A stretch of DNA of 64,000 bases from Stutzerimonas stutzeri (lineage in GTDB: Bacteria; Pseudomonadota; Gammaproteobacteria; Pseudomonadales; Pseudomonadaceae): positions 124,001-188,000 of the forward strand of contig NZ_PPXG01000006.1 in the NCBI RefSeq assembly GCF_002909485.1, read 5' to 3'. Both the position numbers and the translations under genes were made by a program. Positions 38,701 to 48,308 of this stretch are shown piece by piece (the stretch's first letter is position 1; every line of letters begins with the position of its first letter). Under the pieces are notes generated by a model that was given only the letters and a program-made list of their open reading frames with translations, made no database searches and was not told the DNA's origin.

Positions 38701-39842
38701 CGGAAACTGCGGCCTGGATCCTCTTCGCTGACCTCAAGGCTCAAGCCCTGGGACACACTGGTCAGATGCTCGCCATCGGTTTCCGAACCCAGCTTGATCA
38801 GCAGACGTAGGTCGTTGGCCGAATCCGCGTGCAACAGCGCGTCTTCGTATGTGATCTCGCCCTGCACATAGAGGTTGTACAGCGCCTGATCGAAGGTCTG
38901 CATGCCCAGCTCGGTGGAGCGTTTCATCAGCGATTTGAGTTCGTGCACCTCGCCCTTGCGGATCAGATCGGCCGCCAGCGGCGTATTGATCAGCACCTCG
39001 ATCACCGCGCGGCGCCCCTTCCCATCCGGTGTCGGCACCAGCTGCTGGGCGACGATGGCCTTAAGGTTGAGCGACAGATCCATCCACACCTGGTTATGCC
39101 GATCGGGCGGGAAAAAGTTGATGATGCGGTCCAGCGCCTGGTTGGCGTTGTTGGCGTGCAGCGTCGCCAGGCACAGGTGGCCGGTTTCGGCGAAGGCCAC
39201 GGCATGGTCCATGGTCTCGCGGGTGCGCACCTCGCCGATGAGGATCACGTCCGGCGCCTGGCGCAGGGTGTTCTTTAGTGCTACCTCGAACGAGCTGGTA
39301 TCGATACCGACTTCGCGCTGGGTGACGATGCAATTCTGGTGCTGGTGGATGAATTCGATCGGGTCCTCGATAGAAATGATGTGCCCGCTGGAGTTCTTGT
39401 TGCGGTAGCCAATCATCGAAGCCAATGAAGTCGACTTGCCAGTACCAGTCGCACCTACGAACAGCACCAGCCCGCGCTTGGTCATCGACAGCTTTTTGAG
39501 GATGTCCGGCAGCTTGAGCTCGTCGATCGTGGGGATGTTGGTCTCGATGCGACGCAGCACCATCCCGGCCAGGTTGCGCTGGTAAAAGGCGCTGACACGG
39601 AAGCGGCCAATACCGCGGGCACTGATGGCGAAATTGCACTCGTGATTCTCGGTGAACTCGCGGCGCTGCTGCTCGTTCATCACGCCATGCACGGTTTCCC
39701 GGGTCATCTCCGGGGACATCGCTGTCTTGCTAACCGGCATGATCTTGCCGTTGACCTTCATTGAAGGTGGCACGCCGGCCGTAATGAACAGATCGGAGCC
39801 GCCCTTTTCAACCATCAGGCGCAGAAGTTTCTCGAATTCCAT
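38697..39842 (-). CDS. pilU: PilU, type IV pilus retraction ATPase
   Basis: 381 residues of the PilT/PilU hexameric AAA-like ATPases. Walker A VGATGTGKSTSLASMIGYR, the Asp box IISIEDPIEFIH, Walker B VILIGEVRTRETM and the His box ETGHLCLATLHANNANQALDR are intact. PilU assists PilT in depolymerising pili. It lies 85 bases after pilT in the same direction, likely one transcript. The C-terminal tail of about 30 residues is acidic. Confidence 0.96.
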   Translation of the reverse strand: MEFEKLLRLMVEKGGSDLFITAGVPPSMKVNGKIMPVSKTAMSPEMTRETVHGVMNEQQRREFTENHECNFAISARGIGRFRVSAFYQRNLAGMVLRRIETNIPTIDELKLPDILKKLSMTKRGLVLFVGATGTGKSTSLASMIGYRNKNSSGHIISIEDPIEFIHQHQNCIVTQREVGIDTSSFEVALKNTLRQAPDVILIGEVRTRETMDHAVAFAETGHLCLATLHANNANQALDRIINFFPPDRHNQVWMDLSLNLKAIVAQQLVPTPDGKGRRAVIEVLINTPLAADLIRKGEVHELKSLMKRSTELGMQTFDQALYNLYVQGEITYEDALLHADSANDLRLLIKLGSETDGEHLTSVSQGLSLEVSEEDPGRSFR

Positions 39843-39927
39843 CGTCGTACTCGCAATCGTGGCAAGCGCCGCAACGAGCGGCGCCCGGGGTGTTTCAGAG
39901 CCTTTTCGCGATCTGCTGAGCAGGCTC

Positions 39928-40962
39928 TTAGAAGTTTTCCGGCTGCTTGGCCTTCTCCTTGGCGCTGTCCCTCGAGATCAGCCCCTTGGCGAGCAGACCC
40001 TTGAGGCACGAATCGAGCGTCTGCATGCCCAGCGAACCACCGGTCTGAATCGAGGAATACATCTGCGCTACCTTGTCCTCGCGAATCAGGTTACGGATCG
40101 CCGGAGTACCGATCATGATCTCGTGGGCTGCCACGCGACCACCGCCGACCTTCTTCAGCAGCGTCTGAGAGACTACCGCCTGCAGTGATTCGGAGAGCAT
40201 CGAACGGACCATGGATTTCTCTTCGGCCGGGAACACGTCGACCACGCGGTCGATGGTTTTTGCGGCGGAAGTGGTGTGCAAGGTACCGAATACCAGGTGA
40301 CCGGTTTCCGCAGCGGTCAGCGCCAGGCGAATGGTTTCCAAGTCACGCATTTCGCCCACCAGAATGATGTCCGGGTCTTCACGCAGTGCAGAACGCAACG
40401 CCTCGGAGAAGCCCAGGGTGTCACGATGGACCTCGCGTTGGTTGACCAGGCACTTCTTCGACTCGTGGACGAATTCGATAGGGTCTTCGATGGTGAGGAT
40501 GTGGTGGTACTTGGTGTTGTTCAGGTAGTCGAGCATCGCTGCCAGGGTGGTCGACTTGCCCGAGCCAGTCGGTCCGGTAACTAGCACCAAGCCCCGGGGC
40601 ACATCGGTAATCTTGCGAAAAACCTCGCCCATATTCAGATCTTCCATGGTCAGCACCTTGGAAGGAATCGTCCGGAATACCGCGCCTGCACCGCGGTTCT
40701 GGTTGAAGGCGTTGACCCGGAAGCGGGCGACGCCGGGCACTTCGAACGAGAAGTCGGTTTCCAGGAACTCCTCGAAGTCCTTGCGCTGCTTGTCGTTCAT
40801 GATGTCGTAGATCAGCGCATGCACCTGCTTGTGGTCCATGGCCGGCAGGTTGATTCGCCGCACGTCGCCGTCGACGCGGATCATCGGCGGCAGGCCGGCG
40901 GAAAGGTGCAAATCCGACGCACCCTGCTTGGCGCTGAAGGCCAGCAGTTCTGTGATATCCAT
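39928..40962 (-). CDS. pilT: PilT, type IV pilus retraction motor ATPase
   Basis: 344 residues from MDITELLAFSAKQGASDLHL, the exact family length; GGGGAG lies five bases upstream. Walker A VTGPTGSGKSTTLAAMLDYL, Asp box ILTIEDPIEFVHESKK, Walker B IILVGEMRDLETIRLAL and the AIRNLIRE motif needed for retraction are all present. PilT powers pilus retraction in twitching and DNA uptake. Divergent from yggS across 66 bases. Confidence 0.97.
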   Translation of the reverse strand: MDITELLAFSAKQGASDLHLSAGLPPMIRVDGDVRRINLPAMDHKQVHALIYDIMNDKQRKDFEEFLETDFSFEVPGVARFRVNAFNQNRGAGAVFRTIPSKVLTMEDLNMGEVFRKITDVPRGLVLVTGPTGSGKSTTLAAMLDYLNNTKYHHILTIEDPIEFVHESKKCLVNQREVHRDTLGFSEALRSALREDPDIILVGEMRDLETIRLALTAAETGHLVFGTLHTTSAAKTIDRVVDVFPAEEKSMVRSMLSESLQAVVSQTLLKKVGGGRVAAHEIMIGTPAIRNLIREDKVAQMYSSIQTGGSLGMQTLDSCLKGLLAKGLISRDSAKEKAKQPENF

Positions 40963-41028
40963 GGGACTCCCCAATTACAAGCAAGCAGGTAGAATGCCGC
41001 GCAGACCCTAAGGCGGCGGGCGCAAGTA

Positions 41029-41718
41029 ATGTCCACGATAGAGAAGAATATTGCAAAGGTCGGAACACGCATCCGTGAGGCGGCGCAAGCTGTGGATCGT
41101 GATCCCGCCAAGGTCGGGCTTTTGGCGGTGAGCAAGACCCAGCCAGCCGCCGCCATTCGTGACGCTTTCGCTGCCGGAGCGCGCGATTTCGGCGAAAACT
41201 ATCTACAGGAAGCGCTGGACAAGCAGGCCGACCTGACGGACCTGCCGCTGGTCTGGCACTTCATCGGTCCGATCCAGTCGAACAAGACCAAGCCCATCGC
41301 CGAGCACTTCGACTGGGTGCACTCGGTGGACCGCCTGAAGATTGCCCAACGCCTGTCCGATCAGCGTCCAGGCGAGCTGCCGCCACTGAACATCTGCCTG
41401 CAGGTGAATGTCAGTGGCGAAGCAAGCAAATCCGGCTGCGCGCCAGAGGAGCTGAATGACTTGGCGCAGGCTGTCGCCGCAATGCCTCGTCTGCACCTGC
41501 GTGGTCTGATGTGCATTCCCGCCCCCAGCGACGATGCTGCTGAACAGCACGCAGCATTTGCCCGCCTGCGGACATTGCGCGATGAGCTGCCTTTGAAACT
41601 CGATACCCTGTCCATGGGCATGAGCCAGGATCTCGAAGCTGCAATTGCCGAAGGCGCGACCTGGGTTCGCATCGGCACTGCACTATTCGGCGCCCGTGAC
41701 TACGGGCGCCCTCAATAA
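41029..41718 (+). CDS. PLP homeostasis protein (YggS/PROSC family)
   Basis: 229 residues of the single-domain PLP-binding barrel. The PLP Lys is in GLLAVSKTQPAAAI; GARDFGENYLQEALDK, WHFIGPIQSNKTKPIAEHFDWVHSVDR and LSMGMSQDLEAAIAEGATWVRIG are family signatures. It has no known enzymatic activity and buffers pyridoxal phosphate. First of a three-gene row with proC and yggT, widely conserved. Confidence 0.94.
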   Translation: MSTIEKNIAKVGTRIREAAQAVDRDPAKVGLLAVSKTQPAAAIRDAFAAGARDFGENYLQEALDKQADLTDLPLVWHFIGPIQSNKTKPIAEHFDWVHSVDRLKIAQRLSDQRPGELPPLNICLQVNVSGEASKSGCAPEELNDLAQAVAAMPRLHLRGLMCIPAPSDDAAEQHAAFARLRTLRDELPLKLDTLSMGMSQDLEAAIAEGATWVRIGTALFGARDYGRPQ

Positions 41719-41728
41719 AGGAAACGCT

Positions 41729-42553
41729 ATGAACTCTCCCCGCATCGCCTTCATCGGTGCTGGCAACATGGCCGCCAGCCTGATCGGCGGGATGCGCGCC
41801 CAGGGCGTCCCAGCGGACGCCATCCGCGCCAGCGATCCAGGTGCCGAGCAGCGCGCAAAGATCAGCGCCGACCACGGTATCCAGACGTTCGCTCAGAATG
41901 CTGAAGCGCTGGCTGGCGCCGATGTCGTGGTGCTATCGGTCAAACCACAGGTCATGCAGGCCGTCTGTCGTGATCTGGTCGCGCATTTGGATCATGCCCC
42001 ACTGATCGTATCGATCGCAGCCGGCATCAGCTGCGACAGCCTGCAGCGTTGGCTCGGCCCAGGCCCGCAGGCAATCGTGCGCTGCATGCCGAACACGCCG
42101 GCTTTGCTGCGCCAGGGTGTCAGCGGCCTGTACGCCAACTCGCACGTCAGCGACACGCAGAAGCGGCAGGCCGAACAACTGCTATCGGCGGTCGGTATGG
42201 CGTTGTGGCTCGAAGAGGAACACCTGATCGACGCGGTAACAGCCGTTTCCGGTAGCGGCCCAGCCTATTTCTTCCTCCTGATCGAAGCGATGACCGCCGC
42301 TGGCGAGCAGCTAGGCCTGCCGAGGGAAGCCGCAGCACAGCTGACGCTGCAGACTGCGCTCGGCGCAGCGCGTATGGCCTGTGAGGGCGATGTCGATGCA
42401 GCCGAATTGCGCCGCCGCGTAACCTCGCCGAACGGAACAACCGAAGCGGCGATCAAAGCCTTTCAGGCTGGCGGCTTCGAGCAACTGGTGCAGCAGGCGT
42501 TGAACGCCGCCGCACAACGCTCGGCCGAGCTGGCCGAACAACTGGGCCAATAA
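41729..42553 (+). CDS. proC: Pyrroline-5-carboxylate reductase
   Basis: 274 residues from MNSPRIAFIGAGNMAASLIGG, with AAAGGA upstream; the frame is open into yggS but that part is not coding. NAD(P) site at the N terminus, then VVLSVKPQVMQ, RCMPNTPALLRQGVSGLYAN, AVTAVSGSGPAYFFLLIEAM and RRRVTSPNGTTEAAIKAF. It reduces P5C to proline. Ten bases after yggS and nine before yggT. Confidence 0.96.
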   Translation: MNSPRIAFIGAGNMAASLIGGMRAQGVPADAIRASDPGAEQRAKISADHGIQTFAQNAEALAGADVVVLSVKPQVMQAVCRDLVAHLDHAPLIVSIAAGISCDSLQRWLGPGPQAIVRCMPNTPALLRQGVSGLYANSHVSDTQKRQAEQLLSAVGMALWLEEEHLIDAVTAVSGSGPAYFFLLIEAMTAAGEQLGLPREAAAQLTLQTALGAARMACEGDVDAAELRRRVTSPNGTTEAAIKAFQAGGFEQLVQQALNAAAQRSAELAEQLGQ

Positions 42554-42562
42554 GGAGCATTC

Positions 42563-43153
42563 ATGTCCCAACTCTCGCAAGCGCTGATTCTCGTCATCCA
42601 GACGCTGGGCAGCCTCTACCTGCTTATCGTGCTGCTGCGCTTCATCCTGCAACTGGTTCGCGCAGACTTCTACAACCCGCTCAGCCAGTTTATCGTCAAG
42701 GCGACCCACCCACTGCTGCGGCCGATGCGCCGCATCATCCCGAGCATGGGTACGCTGGACCTCTCCTCGCTGCTCCTTGCGCTGATCGTACAGACGGTGC
42801 TGATGGCGCTGATCCTGCTGATTGCCTACGGCACCATCGGCAATCCCTTGCTGCTATTGATCTGGGCGGTGATCGGCATCATTGGGCTGTTTCTGAACAT
42901 TTTCTTCTGGGCACTGATAATCAGCGTCATCCTGTCCTGGGTGGCACCCGGCAGCCAGAACCCAGGGGCACAATTGGTCGGCCAGCTCTGCGAACCGGTG
43001 TTGGCTCCCTTGCGCCGCCTGCTCCCGAACCTCGGCGGGTTGGATATTTCGCCAATATTCGCCTTTCTCGCGATCAAGCTGCTGGACATGCTGGTGGTCA
43101 ACAACCTCGCCACCATGACCCATATGCCCAACATCCTGCGCATGTTGATCTGA
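42563..43153 (+). CDS. YggT family membrane protein
   Basis: 196 residues with two YGGT units, each a pair of helices around a polar stretch (LRFILQLVRADFYNPLSQFIVKAT with LRPMRRIIPSMG, and ISVILSWVAPGSQNPGAQLV with LAPLRRLLPNLGGLDISP). Four or five transmembrane helices. The role is unclear; relatives are tied to ion tolerance and membrane or division functions. Ends the yggS-proC-yggT row. Confidence 0.9.
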   Translation: MSQLSQALILVIQTLGSLYLLIVLLRFILQLVRADFYNPLSQFIVKATHPLLRPMRRIIPSMGTLDLSSLLLALIVQTVLMALILLIAYGTIGNPLLLLIWAVIGIIGLFLNIFFWALIISVILSWVAPGSQNPGAQLVGQLCEPVLAPLRRLLPNLGGLDISPIFAFLAIKLLDMLVVNNLATMTHMPNILRMLI

Positions 43154-43424
43154 GACGTCGTTCACGGTTTCTTGCCATCGCGGCACCTTGGCGCGTAAAG
43201 CGCCTCGGCTTGCCGCTTGCCAGCACGTAGACTGCATTTTCTCGGCTGTTTCCATCCTACCCCGCACTTCGATCGCGGGATGTGAACGAGTAATAGACAC
43301 GACTTCGAACCGGCGACAACCGTCCGTGCCCCTGGCTTGCCCGCTCGGTCACGCCAGGCTTCGAATGAATTGACCTCGTAACGGCGGATCCGATAATTCG
43401 CCGAATCACACTTCCAGGAGTTGG
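43154..43424. other. 271-base gap between yggT and the dynamin-like gene
   Basis: No coding frame is convincing. Several hairpins are visible: GGCGC (43190-43194) with GCGCC (43200-43204), then CCCGC with GCGGG around 43261-43280, and CCTGGC with GCCAGG around 43339-43362. No tRNA and no clear promoter is seen, but the promoter of the GTPase gene should lie here. Confidence 0.6.
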
Positions 43425-45392
43425 ATGAGCATGGAACGACTCGATCGACAGGTAGACGCCTACGTCACCTGGAAGCGCGACCTGATTCGTGAGATCACCC
43501 GCTACCGCAGTTGGCTGGCGCACAACAGGCTCAGCAGCGAGGGCGTTGAGGCCCGCCTGGAAAGGGCGCTGCGGGTGCTGCGCACCGATCACATCACCCT
43601 CGCGTTCGTCGGCGAGTACTCGCGCGGCAAAACCGAGCTGATCAACAGTCTGTTCTTTTCCAACTACGGCCAGCGCATCCTGCCTTCACGCGCCGGGCGT
43701 ACCACCATGTGCCCTACCGAGCTGCTGTTCGATCCGCGCTCGGAACGCTCCTATATCCGTCTGTTACCCATTGAATCGCGCCTGCAGGACACCAGCATTG
43801 CCCAGCTCAAGCGCACACCACGACTGTGGCTGAACCTGCCGCTCGACCCGAATGATGCCGATGGCATGGCCGAAGCATTCGCCCAAGTGGCGCTGACCAA
43901 AGCGCTGCCGGTGGAGCAGGCGATCCAGCTGGGCTTCGATCCCGCAAGCCTGGAAAGTGCCGGCAATGCCAATACCGTGCTGGTGCCTGCCTGGCGCCAC
44001 GCCATGGTCAACTTCGACCACCCGCTGCTGCGTCAAGGCCTGCGCATCCTCGATACGCCAGGGCTGAACGCGCTGGGTAGCGAGCCGGAACTGACCCTGT
44101 CGATGCTGCCCAATGCGCAGGCGATCGTTTTCCTGCTGTCAGCCGACACTGGCGTGACCGCCAGCGACATGGAGATCTGGCAGCAGCACATCCGCCAGCT
44201 CGACGAGGACACCCAGGCCAGCCTGTTCGCCGTACTGAACAAGATCGACGTACTCTGGGACGATGTGGCCGGCGAAGTCTTCGTGCAGCGAGCGATCGAT
44301 GAGATCCGCGCCACTACTGCGCAGCAGCTGGGCATCGACTGCGCAGACGTGTTGCCGCTGTCGGCAAAGCAGGCGCTGATGGCAAAGATTCGCGGCGACC
44401 ACGCGCTGCTCGAACGCAGCCAGCTGGATCAGTTGGAACAGTTGCTCAGCCAGCGCATCCTGGCGCAGAAAGAACGCCTGCTCGAAGATCAAGTGGTGCA
44501 CCAGGTGCTGGCAATGGTGCAGAACAGTCAGCATGCACTCAAGCTGCGCCAGGAAAAGGTCATCGAACAGCGTGACATGCTGGCCAACCATCAGCAGGGT
44601 AACGGGCAGATGCTGCTTGAGCTTACCGCTCGCACGCGTCACGACCATAACTGCCACCATAAGCGCCTGCTCGACCTGAAGACCAACCAGCGACTACTGC
44701 AACGCCAAGGCGAACTGTTGCGTGCAGCGATACGCGCCGAGCGCCTCGAAGAGCACCTGACCCGACTACGTCGCAGCCTTACCGGAAGCTTGACGACGCT
44801 GGGCATCAACCTGGCGATCCTGCACTTCTTCCGCTCGGTGGAACAGGATCTGGGTATCCTCGAGCAGGAGGCCGAACGCGCCAACAAGATGGTTGCGGCG
44901 ATCTACCGCCGACACAACGAAGAGAACCCGTTGCACGGTATCGACCCACCGACGTTCCAACTGCAGCCTTATCAGCGTGAGCTGCGAGCGTTGCAGAGCA
45001 AGGCTGACCAATTTCGTCTGCAGCTCAAGACCTTGCTTACCGAACAACGCACGCTGACCCGGCGCTTCTTCTCCACGCTGGTGCAGGAAGTCATCGGCTT
45101 GCATCAGCGTCTGCGCCTGGAAGCCGAACAATGGGCGGGGGATGCGCTGACGCCACTGCTGCAGTACTCCCTGGAGCACAAGCAGCAGCTGGAGACGCAC
45201 ATCCTGCGGCTCAAGAGCCTGGCCACGGAAAGCCAGCAAAATAGCCAGCGCGGGCAACTGCTGACTCGCTACAGCGGCGAGCTGGAGCTGCAACTGGCAC
45301 AGGCCGCGGAGATGCTGCGCGCTTTGCGACGGCCAGCGCCGATGCGGCGGCAGGAAAAAGTGGTCAGTTTGGCCAGCGCACAGATCAGCTAA
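43425..45392 (+). CDS. Bacterial dynamin-like GTPase
   Basis: 655 residues. G1 is GEYSRGKT (63-70), G3 is DTPGLNAL (from about 210), G4 is NKID (about 272). Switch Thr is in SRAGRTTMCPTELL. After the G domain comes a long helical part (about 300-640) rich in Gln, Leu, Glu and Arg, with one hydrophobic patch (LTTLGINLAILHFF, about 460) that could insert in membranes. The plan is that of bacterial dynamin family proteins that bind and remodel membranes. AGGAG is four bases before the ATG; the ATG two codons later is also usable. It stands alone between yggT and metX with 271 bases upstream. Confidence 0.85.
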   Translation: MSMERLDRQVDAYVTWKRDLIREITRYRSWLAHNRLSSEGVEARLERALRVLRTDHITLAFVGEYSRGKTELINSLFFSNYGQRILPSRAGRTTMCPTELLFDPRSERSYIRLLPIESRLQDTSIAQLKRTPRLWLNLPLDPNDADGMAEAFAQVALTKALPVEQAIQLGFDPASLESAGNANTVLVPAWRHAMVNFDHPLLRQGLRILDTPGLNALGSEPELTLSMLPNAQAIVFLLSADTGVTASDMEIWQQHIRQLDEDTQASLFAVLNKIDVLWDDVAGEVFVQRAIDEIRATTAQQLGIDCADVLPLSAKQALMAKIRGDHALLERSQLDQLEQLLSQRILAQKERLLEDQVVHQVLAMVQNSQHALKLRQEKVIEQRDMLANHQQGNGQMLLELTARTRHDHNCHHKRLLDLKTNQRLLQRQGELLRAAIRAERLEEHLTRLRRSLTGSLTTLGINLAILHFFRSVEQDLGILEQEAERANKMVAAIYRRHNEENPLHGIDPPTFQLQPYQRELRALQSKADQFRLQLKTLLTEQRTLTRRFFSTLVQEVIGLHQRLRLEAEQWAGDALTPLLQYSLEHKQQLETHILRLKSLATESQQNSQRGQLLTRYSGELELQLAQAAEMLRALRRPAPMRRQEKVVSLASAQIS

Positions 45393-45445
45393 CGCCTGCG
45401 GCCAATCCTCTCGACGCTACCGACGAATTGGCAAGAGCCTTCCTC

Positions 45446-45474
45446 GCGTTGCATTTCAGGATGAATTGCAACGC
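45446..45474. promoter_or_regulatory. Perfect inverted repeat upstream of metX
   Basis: GCGTTGCA (45446-45453) and TGCAACGC (45467-45474) are perfect arms, 13 bases apart, 48 bases before the metX start. It could be a repressor operator, or a leader hairpin. No T-run follows. Confidence 0.5.
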
Positions 45475-45521
45475 GCATACCTTTAGACTTTGCCGCCTTC
45501 TTCAAGCAAGAGCCAGGGTCG

Positions 45522-46661
45522 ATGCCCACTGCCATTCCCGCCGATTCCGTTGGCCTGGTGATTCCGCAGGTCGCGCATTTTGCCGAACCACTGACACTCG
45601 CCTGCGGCCGTACGCTAGCCGATTACCAGCTGATCTATGAAACCTATGGCGAGCTGAACGCCGCGCGCAGCAATGCCGTGCTCATCTGCCATGCACTTTC
45701 CGGCCATCATCATGCCGCCGGCTACCACAGCATGGATGACCGCAAACCCGGCTGGTGGGATTCCTGCATAGGCCCGGGCAAGGCCATCGATACCGATCAT
45801 TTCTTCGTCGTCAGCCTGAACAACCTGGGCGGCTGCAATGGTTCGACCGGCCCGAGCAGCACCAACCCGGCCAGCGGCAAGCCCTATGGTGCAGACTTCC
45901 CGGTGGTGACAGTGGAGGACTGGGTGCACAGTCAGGCACTTCTGGCCGACCGCCTCGGCATTACCCAGTGGGCAGCGGTGATTGGCGGCAGCCTGGGCGG
46001 TATGCAGGCCTTGCAATGGACCATCAGCTACCCTGAGCGAGTGCGCCACTGCCTGGCCATCGCCTCGGCCCCCAAGCTGTCGGCACAGAACATCGCCTTC
46101 AACGAAGTGGCTCGCCAGGCGATACTCTCCGACCCCGAGTTCCATGGCGGGCACTTCCAGGAGATGGGCGTGATTCCCAAGCGCGGGCTGATGCTGGCGC
46201 GCATGGTCGGCCACATCACCTACCTGTCCGATGACGCCATGGGCACCAAGTTCGGGCGCGGATTGAAGAGCGAGAAGCTCAACTACGACTTCAACAGCGT
46301 GGAATTTCAGGTCGAGAGCTATCTGCGCTATCAGGGCGAGGAGTTTTCCGGGCGTTTCGACGCCAATACCTACCTGCTGATGACCAAGGCGCTGGACTAT
46401 TTCGACCCGGCCGCGGCCAACGACGACGATCTGGCCAAGACCTTCGAGGTCGCCCAGGCGCGCTTTTGCGTCATGTCCTTCACCACCGACTGGCGCTTTT
46501 CACCAGAGCGCTCGCGGGAAATCGTCGACGCGTTGCTCGCCGCCCGTAAGGACGTCTGTTACCTGGAGATCGATGCGCCACAGGGCCACGACGCCTTCCT
46601 GATCCCCAACCCACGCTACCTGCAAGCCTTCCGCGGTTACATGAACCGCATAGCCGTATAA
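45522..46661 (+). CDS. metX: Homoserine O-acyltransferase
   Basis: 379 residues of the alpha/beta-hydrolase MetX family. The nucleophile Ser is in [15 protein letters not shown]; substrate loop [20 protein letters not shown]; the late His in [10 protein letters not shown] and Asp in [12 protein letters not shown] complete the triad. It activates homoserine for methionine synthesis. MetX of pseudomonads is reported to use succinyl-CoA, although many members use acetyl-CoA; I cannot settle this by eye. Followed nine bases later by metW, a conserved pair. Confidence 0.95.
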   Translation: MPTAIPADSVGLVIPQVAHFAEPLTLACGRTLADYQLIYETYGELNAARSNAVLICHALSGHHHAAGYHSMDDRKPGWWDSCIGPGKAIDTDHFFVVSLNNLGGCNGSTGPSSTNPASGKPYGADFPVVTVEDWVHSQALLADRLGITQWAAVIGGSLGGMQALQWTISYPERVRHCLAIASAPKLSAQNIAFNEVARQAILSDPEFHGGHFQEMGVIPKRGLMLARMVGHITYLSDDAMGTKFGRGLKSEKLNYDFNSVEFQVESYLRYQGEEFSGRFDANTYLLMTKALDYFDPAAANDDDLAKTFEVAQARFCVMSFTTDWRFSPERSREIVDALLAARKDVCYLEIDAPQGHDAFLIPNPRYLQAFRGYMNRIAV

Positions 46662-46670
46662 GGAACGAAG

Positions 46671-47270
46671 ATGCGCGCCGATCTGGACATCATCCAAGAG
46701 TGGATTCCGGCCGGCAGCCGAGTCCTCGACCTCGGCTGCGGCAACGGCGAGCTGCTGGCCTGGCTACGCGACCACAAGCAGGTCAGCGGCTACGGCCTGG
46801 AAATCGATCCGGACAACATTGCCGCCTGCATAGACAAGGGCGTCAATGTCATCGAGCAGAATCTCGATCTGGGGCTGGGCAACTTCGCTAGCGACAGTTT
46901 TGACATGGTGGTGATGACACAAGCCCTGCAGGCCGTGCATTACCCCGACAAGCTGATGAAGGAAATGCTGCGCGTCGGTCGTCAGTGCATCATCACCTTC
47001 CCCAATTTCGGCCACTGGCGCTGCCGTTGGTACCTCGCAAGCAAAGGCCGCATGCCGGTATCGGAGTTCCTGCCCTACACTTGGTACAACACACCGAACA
47101 TTCACTTCTGTACGTTCGAGGATTTCGAGCGGCTATGCCAAGAAAGCGGTGCCAGGGTGCTCGAGCGCCTTGCCGTCGACCGAGATCACAGGCACGGTTG
47201 GGCCAGTCGAATCTGGCCAAATCTGCTGGGCGAGATCGGCATCTACCGTGTCACGGGACCTACCCGCTGA
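46671..47270 (+). CDS. metW: MetW methionine biosynthesis protein
   Basis: 199 residues with a class I SAM-methyltransferase fold (WIPAGSRVLDLGCGNGELLAWL, VNVIEQNLDLGLGNFASDSFDMVVMTQALQ cores). MetW acts with MetX; its own catalytic role is not certain. ATAAGGAACGAAG precedes the ATG. The frame ends 25 bases before the next gene. Confidence 0.95.
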   Translation: MRADLDIIQEWIPAGSRVLDLGCGNGELLAWLRDHKQVSGYGLEIDPDNIAACIDKGVNVIEQNLDLGLGNFASDSFDMVVMTQALQAVHYPDKLMKEMLRVGRQCIITFPNFGHWRCRWYLASKGRMPVSEFLPYTWYNTPNIHFCTFEDFERLCQESGARVLERLAVDRDHRHGWASRIWPNLLGEIGIYRVTGPTR

Positions 47271-47295
47271 GCGGTTCAACGCTGGAGGAAAACAC

Positions 47296-47718
47296 ATGAA
47301 GCGAGTTCTCATCGGCCTACTGGCCGCACTGCTTACGCTGCCGGCAGTGACCGAGCGCAAGCACAGCGTCGGCGGCTACGACATCCACTACATCGCTTTC
47401 AACTCCGGGTTCCTGCAGCCCGATATCGCTGCGGCAGCTGGTCTCACACGTAGTAAGACCCAGGGCGTGCTCAATGTCTCGGTGCTCAAGGACGGCAAGC
47501 CGGTGGCGGCACAGGTCAGCGGCCAGGTGAAGAACCTGCTCGGCCAGGATCGCTCTCTGTCCTTCAAGCAACTCAAGGAAGGCGAAGAGGCGCTCTATTA
47601 CCTTGCACAGTACCCCTTCGATTCGCAGGAAACCCTGCGCTTCAGCCTCACCGTACAGCCGACCGGTGCACAGCCGATCAGCTTCGAGTTCACCCAGGAA
47701 GTCTTCCCCGACCGATGA
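47296..47718 (+). CDS. DUF4426 family exported protein
   Basis: 140 residues starting after GGAGGAAAACAC, with a signal peptide ([15 protein letters not shown]) and a compact beta-rich domain ([50 protein letters not shown]). DUF4426 is unassigned. The place between metW and rdgB is kept in P. aeruginosa (PA0388). Its stop overlaps the rdgB ATG. Confidence 0.85.
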   Translation: MKRVLIGLLAALLTLPAVTERKHSVGGYDIHYIAFNSGFLQPDIAAAAGLTRSKTQGVLNVSVLKDGKPVAAQVSGQVKNLLGQDRSLSFKQLKEGEEALYYLAQYPFDSQETLRFSLTVQPTGAQPISFEFTQEVFPDR

Positions 47719-48308
47719 TGTCTTTTTCCGAACTGGTGCTGGCCAGTCATAACGCCGGCAAACTCAAGGAGCTCCAGGCCATGCTCGGCGACGCCGTACG
47801 CGTGCGCTCTGTGGCTGAGTTCAGCACCATCGAGCCGGAGGAAACCGGTCTTTCCTTCGTCGAGAACGCCATTCTCAAGGCGCGCAACGCCGCGCAATTA
47901 TCCGGTCTGCCGGCGCTCGCCGACGATTCCGGCCTGGCCGTCGACGCCCTTGGCGGCGCACCGGGCATCTACTCGGCGCGCTATGCCGACGGCAGGGGCG
48001 ATGCGGCCAATAATGCCAAGCTGTTGGATGTCCTGCGTGATGTTCCAGATGCCGAGCGCGGCGCGCAGTTCGTCTGCGCCCTGGTGCTGGTGCGCCACGC
48101 CGACGACCCACTGCCGATCATCTGCGAGGGTCTCTGGCACGGCAGCATCCTGCATGCAGCGCGCGGCGAGCACGGTTTCGGCTACGACCCATTGTTCTGG
48201 GTACCGGAATGCGAGTGCTCCAGCGCCGAACTGCCGGCCGCGCAAAAGAACCAGCTCAGCCACCGTGCACGCGCCATGGCCCTGCTCAAGCAGCGGCTGG
48301 GGATATGA
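47715..48308 (+). CDS. rdgB: RdgB/HAM1 non-canonical purine NTP pyrophosphatase
   Basis: 197 residues. Signature [10 protein letters not shown] at the N terminus, [24 protein letters not shown], and [12 protein letters not shown] with [10 protein letters not shown]. It hydrolyses ITP, XTP and dITP to clean the nucleotide pool. Starts by a four-base overlap with the DUF4426 gene and overlaps hemW in the same way. Confidence 0.96.
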   Translation: MMSFSELVLASHNAGKLKELQAMLGDAVRVRSVAEFSTIEPEETGLSFVENAILKARNAAQLSGLPALADDSGLAVDALGGAPGIYSARYADGRGDAANNAKLLDVLRDVPDAERGAQFVCALVLVRHADDPLPIICEGLWHGSILHAARGEHGFGYDPLFWVPECECSSAELPAAQKNQLSHRARAMALLKQRLGI

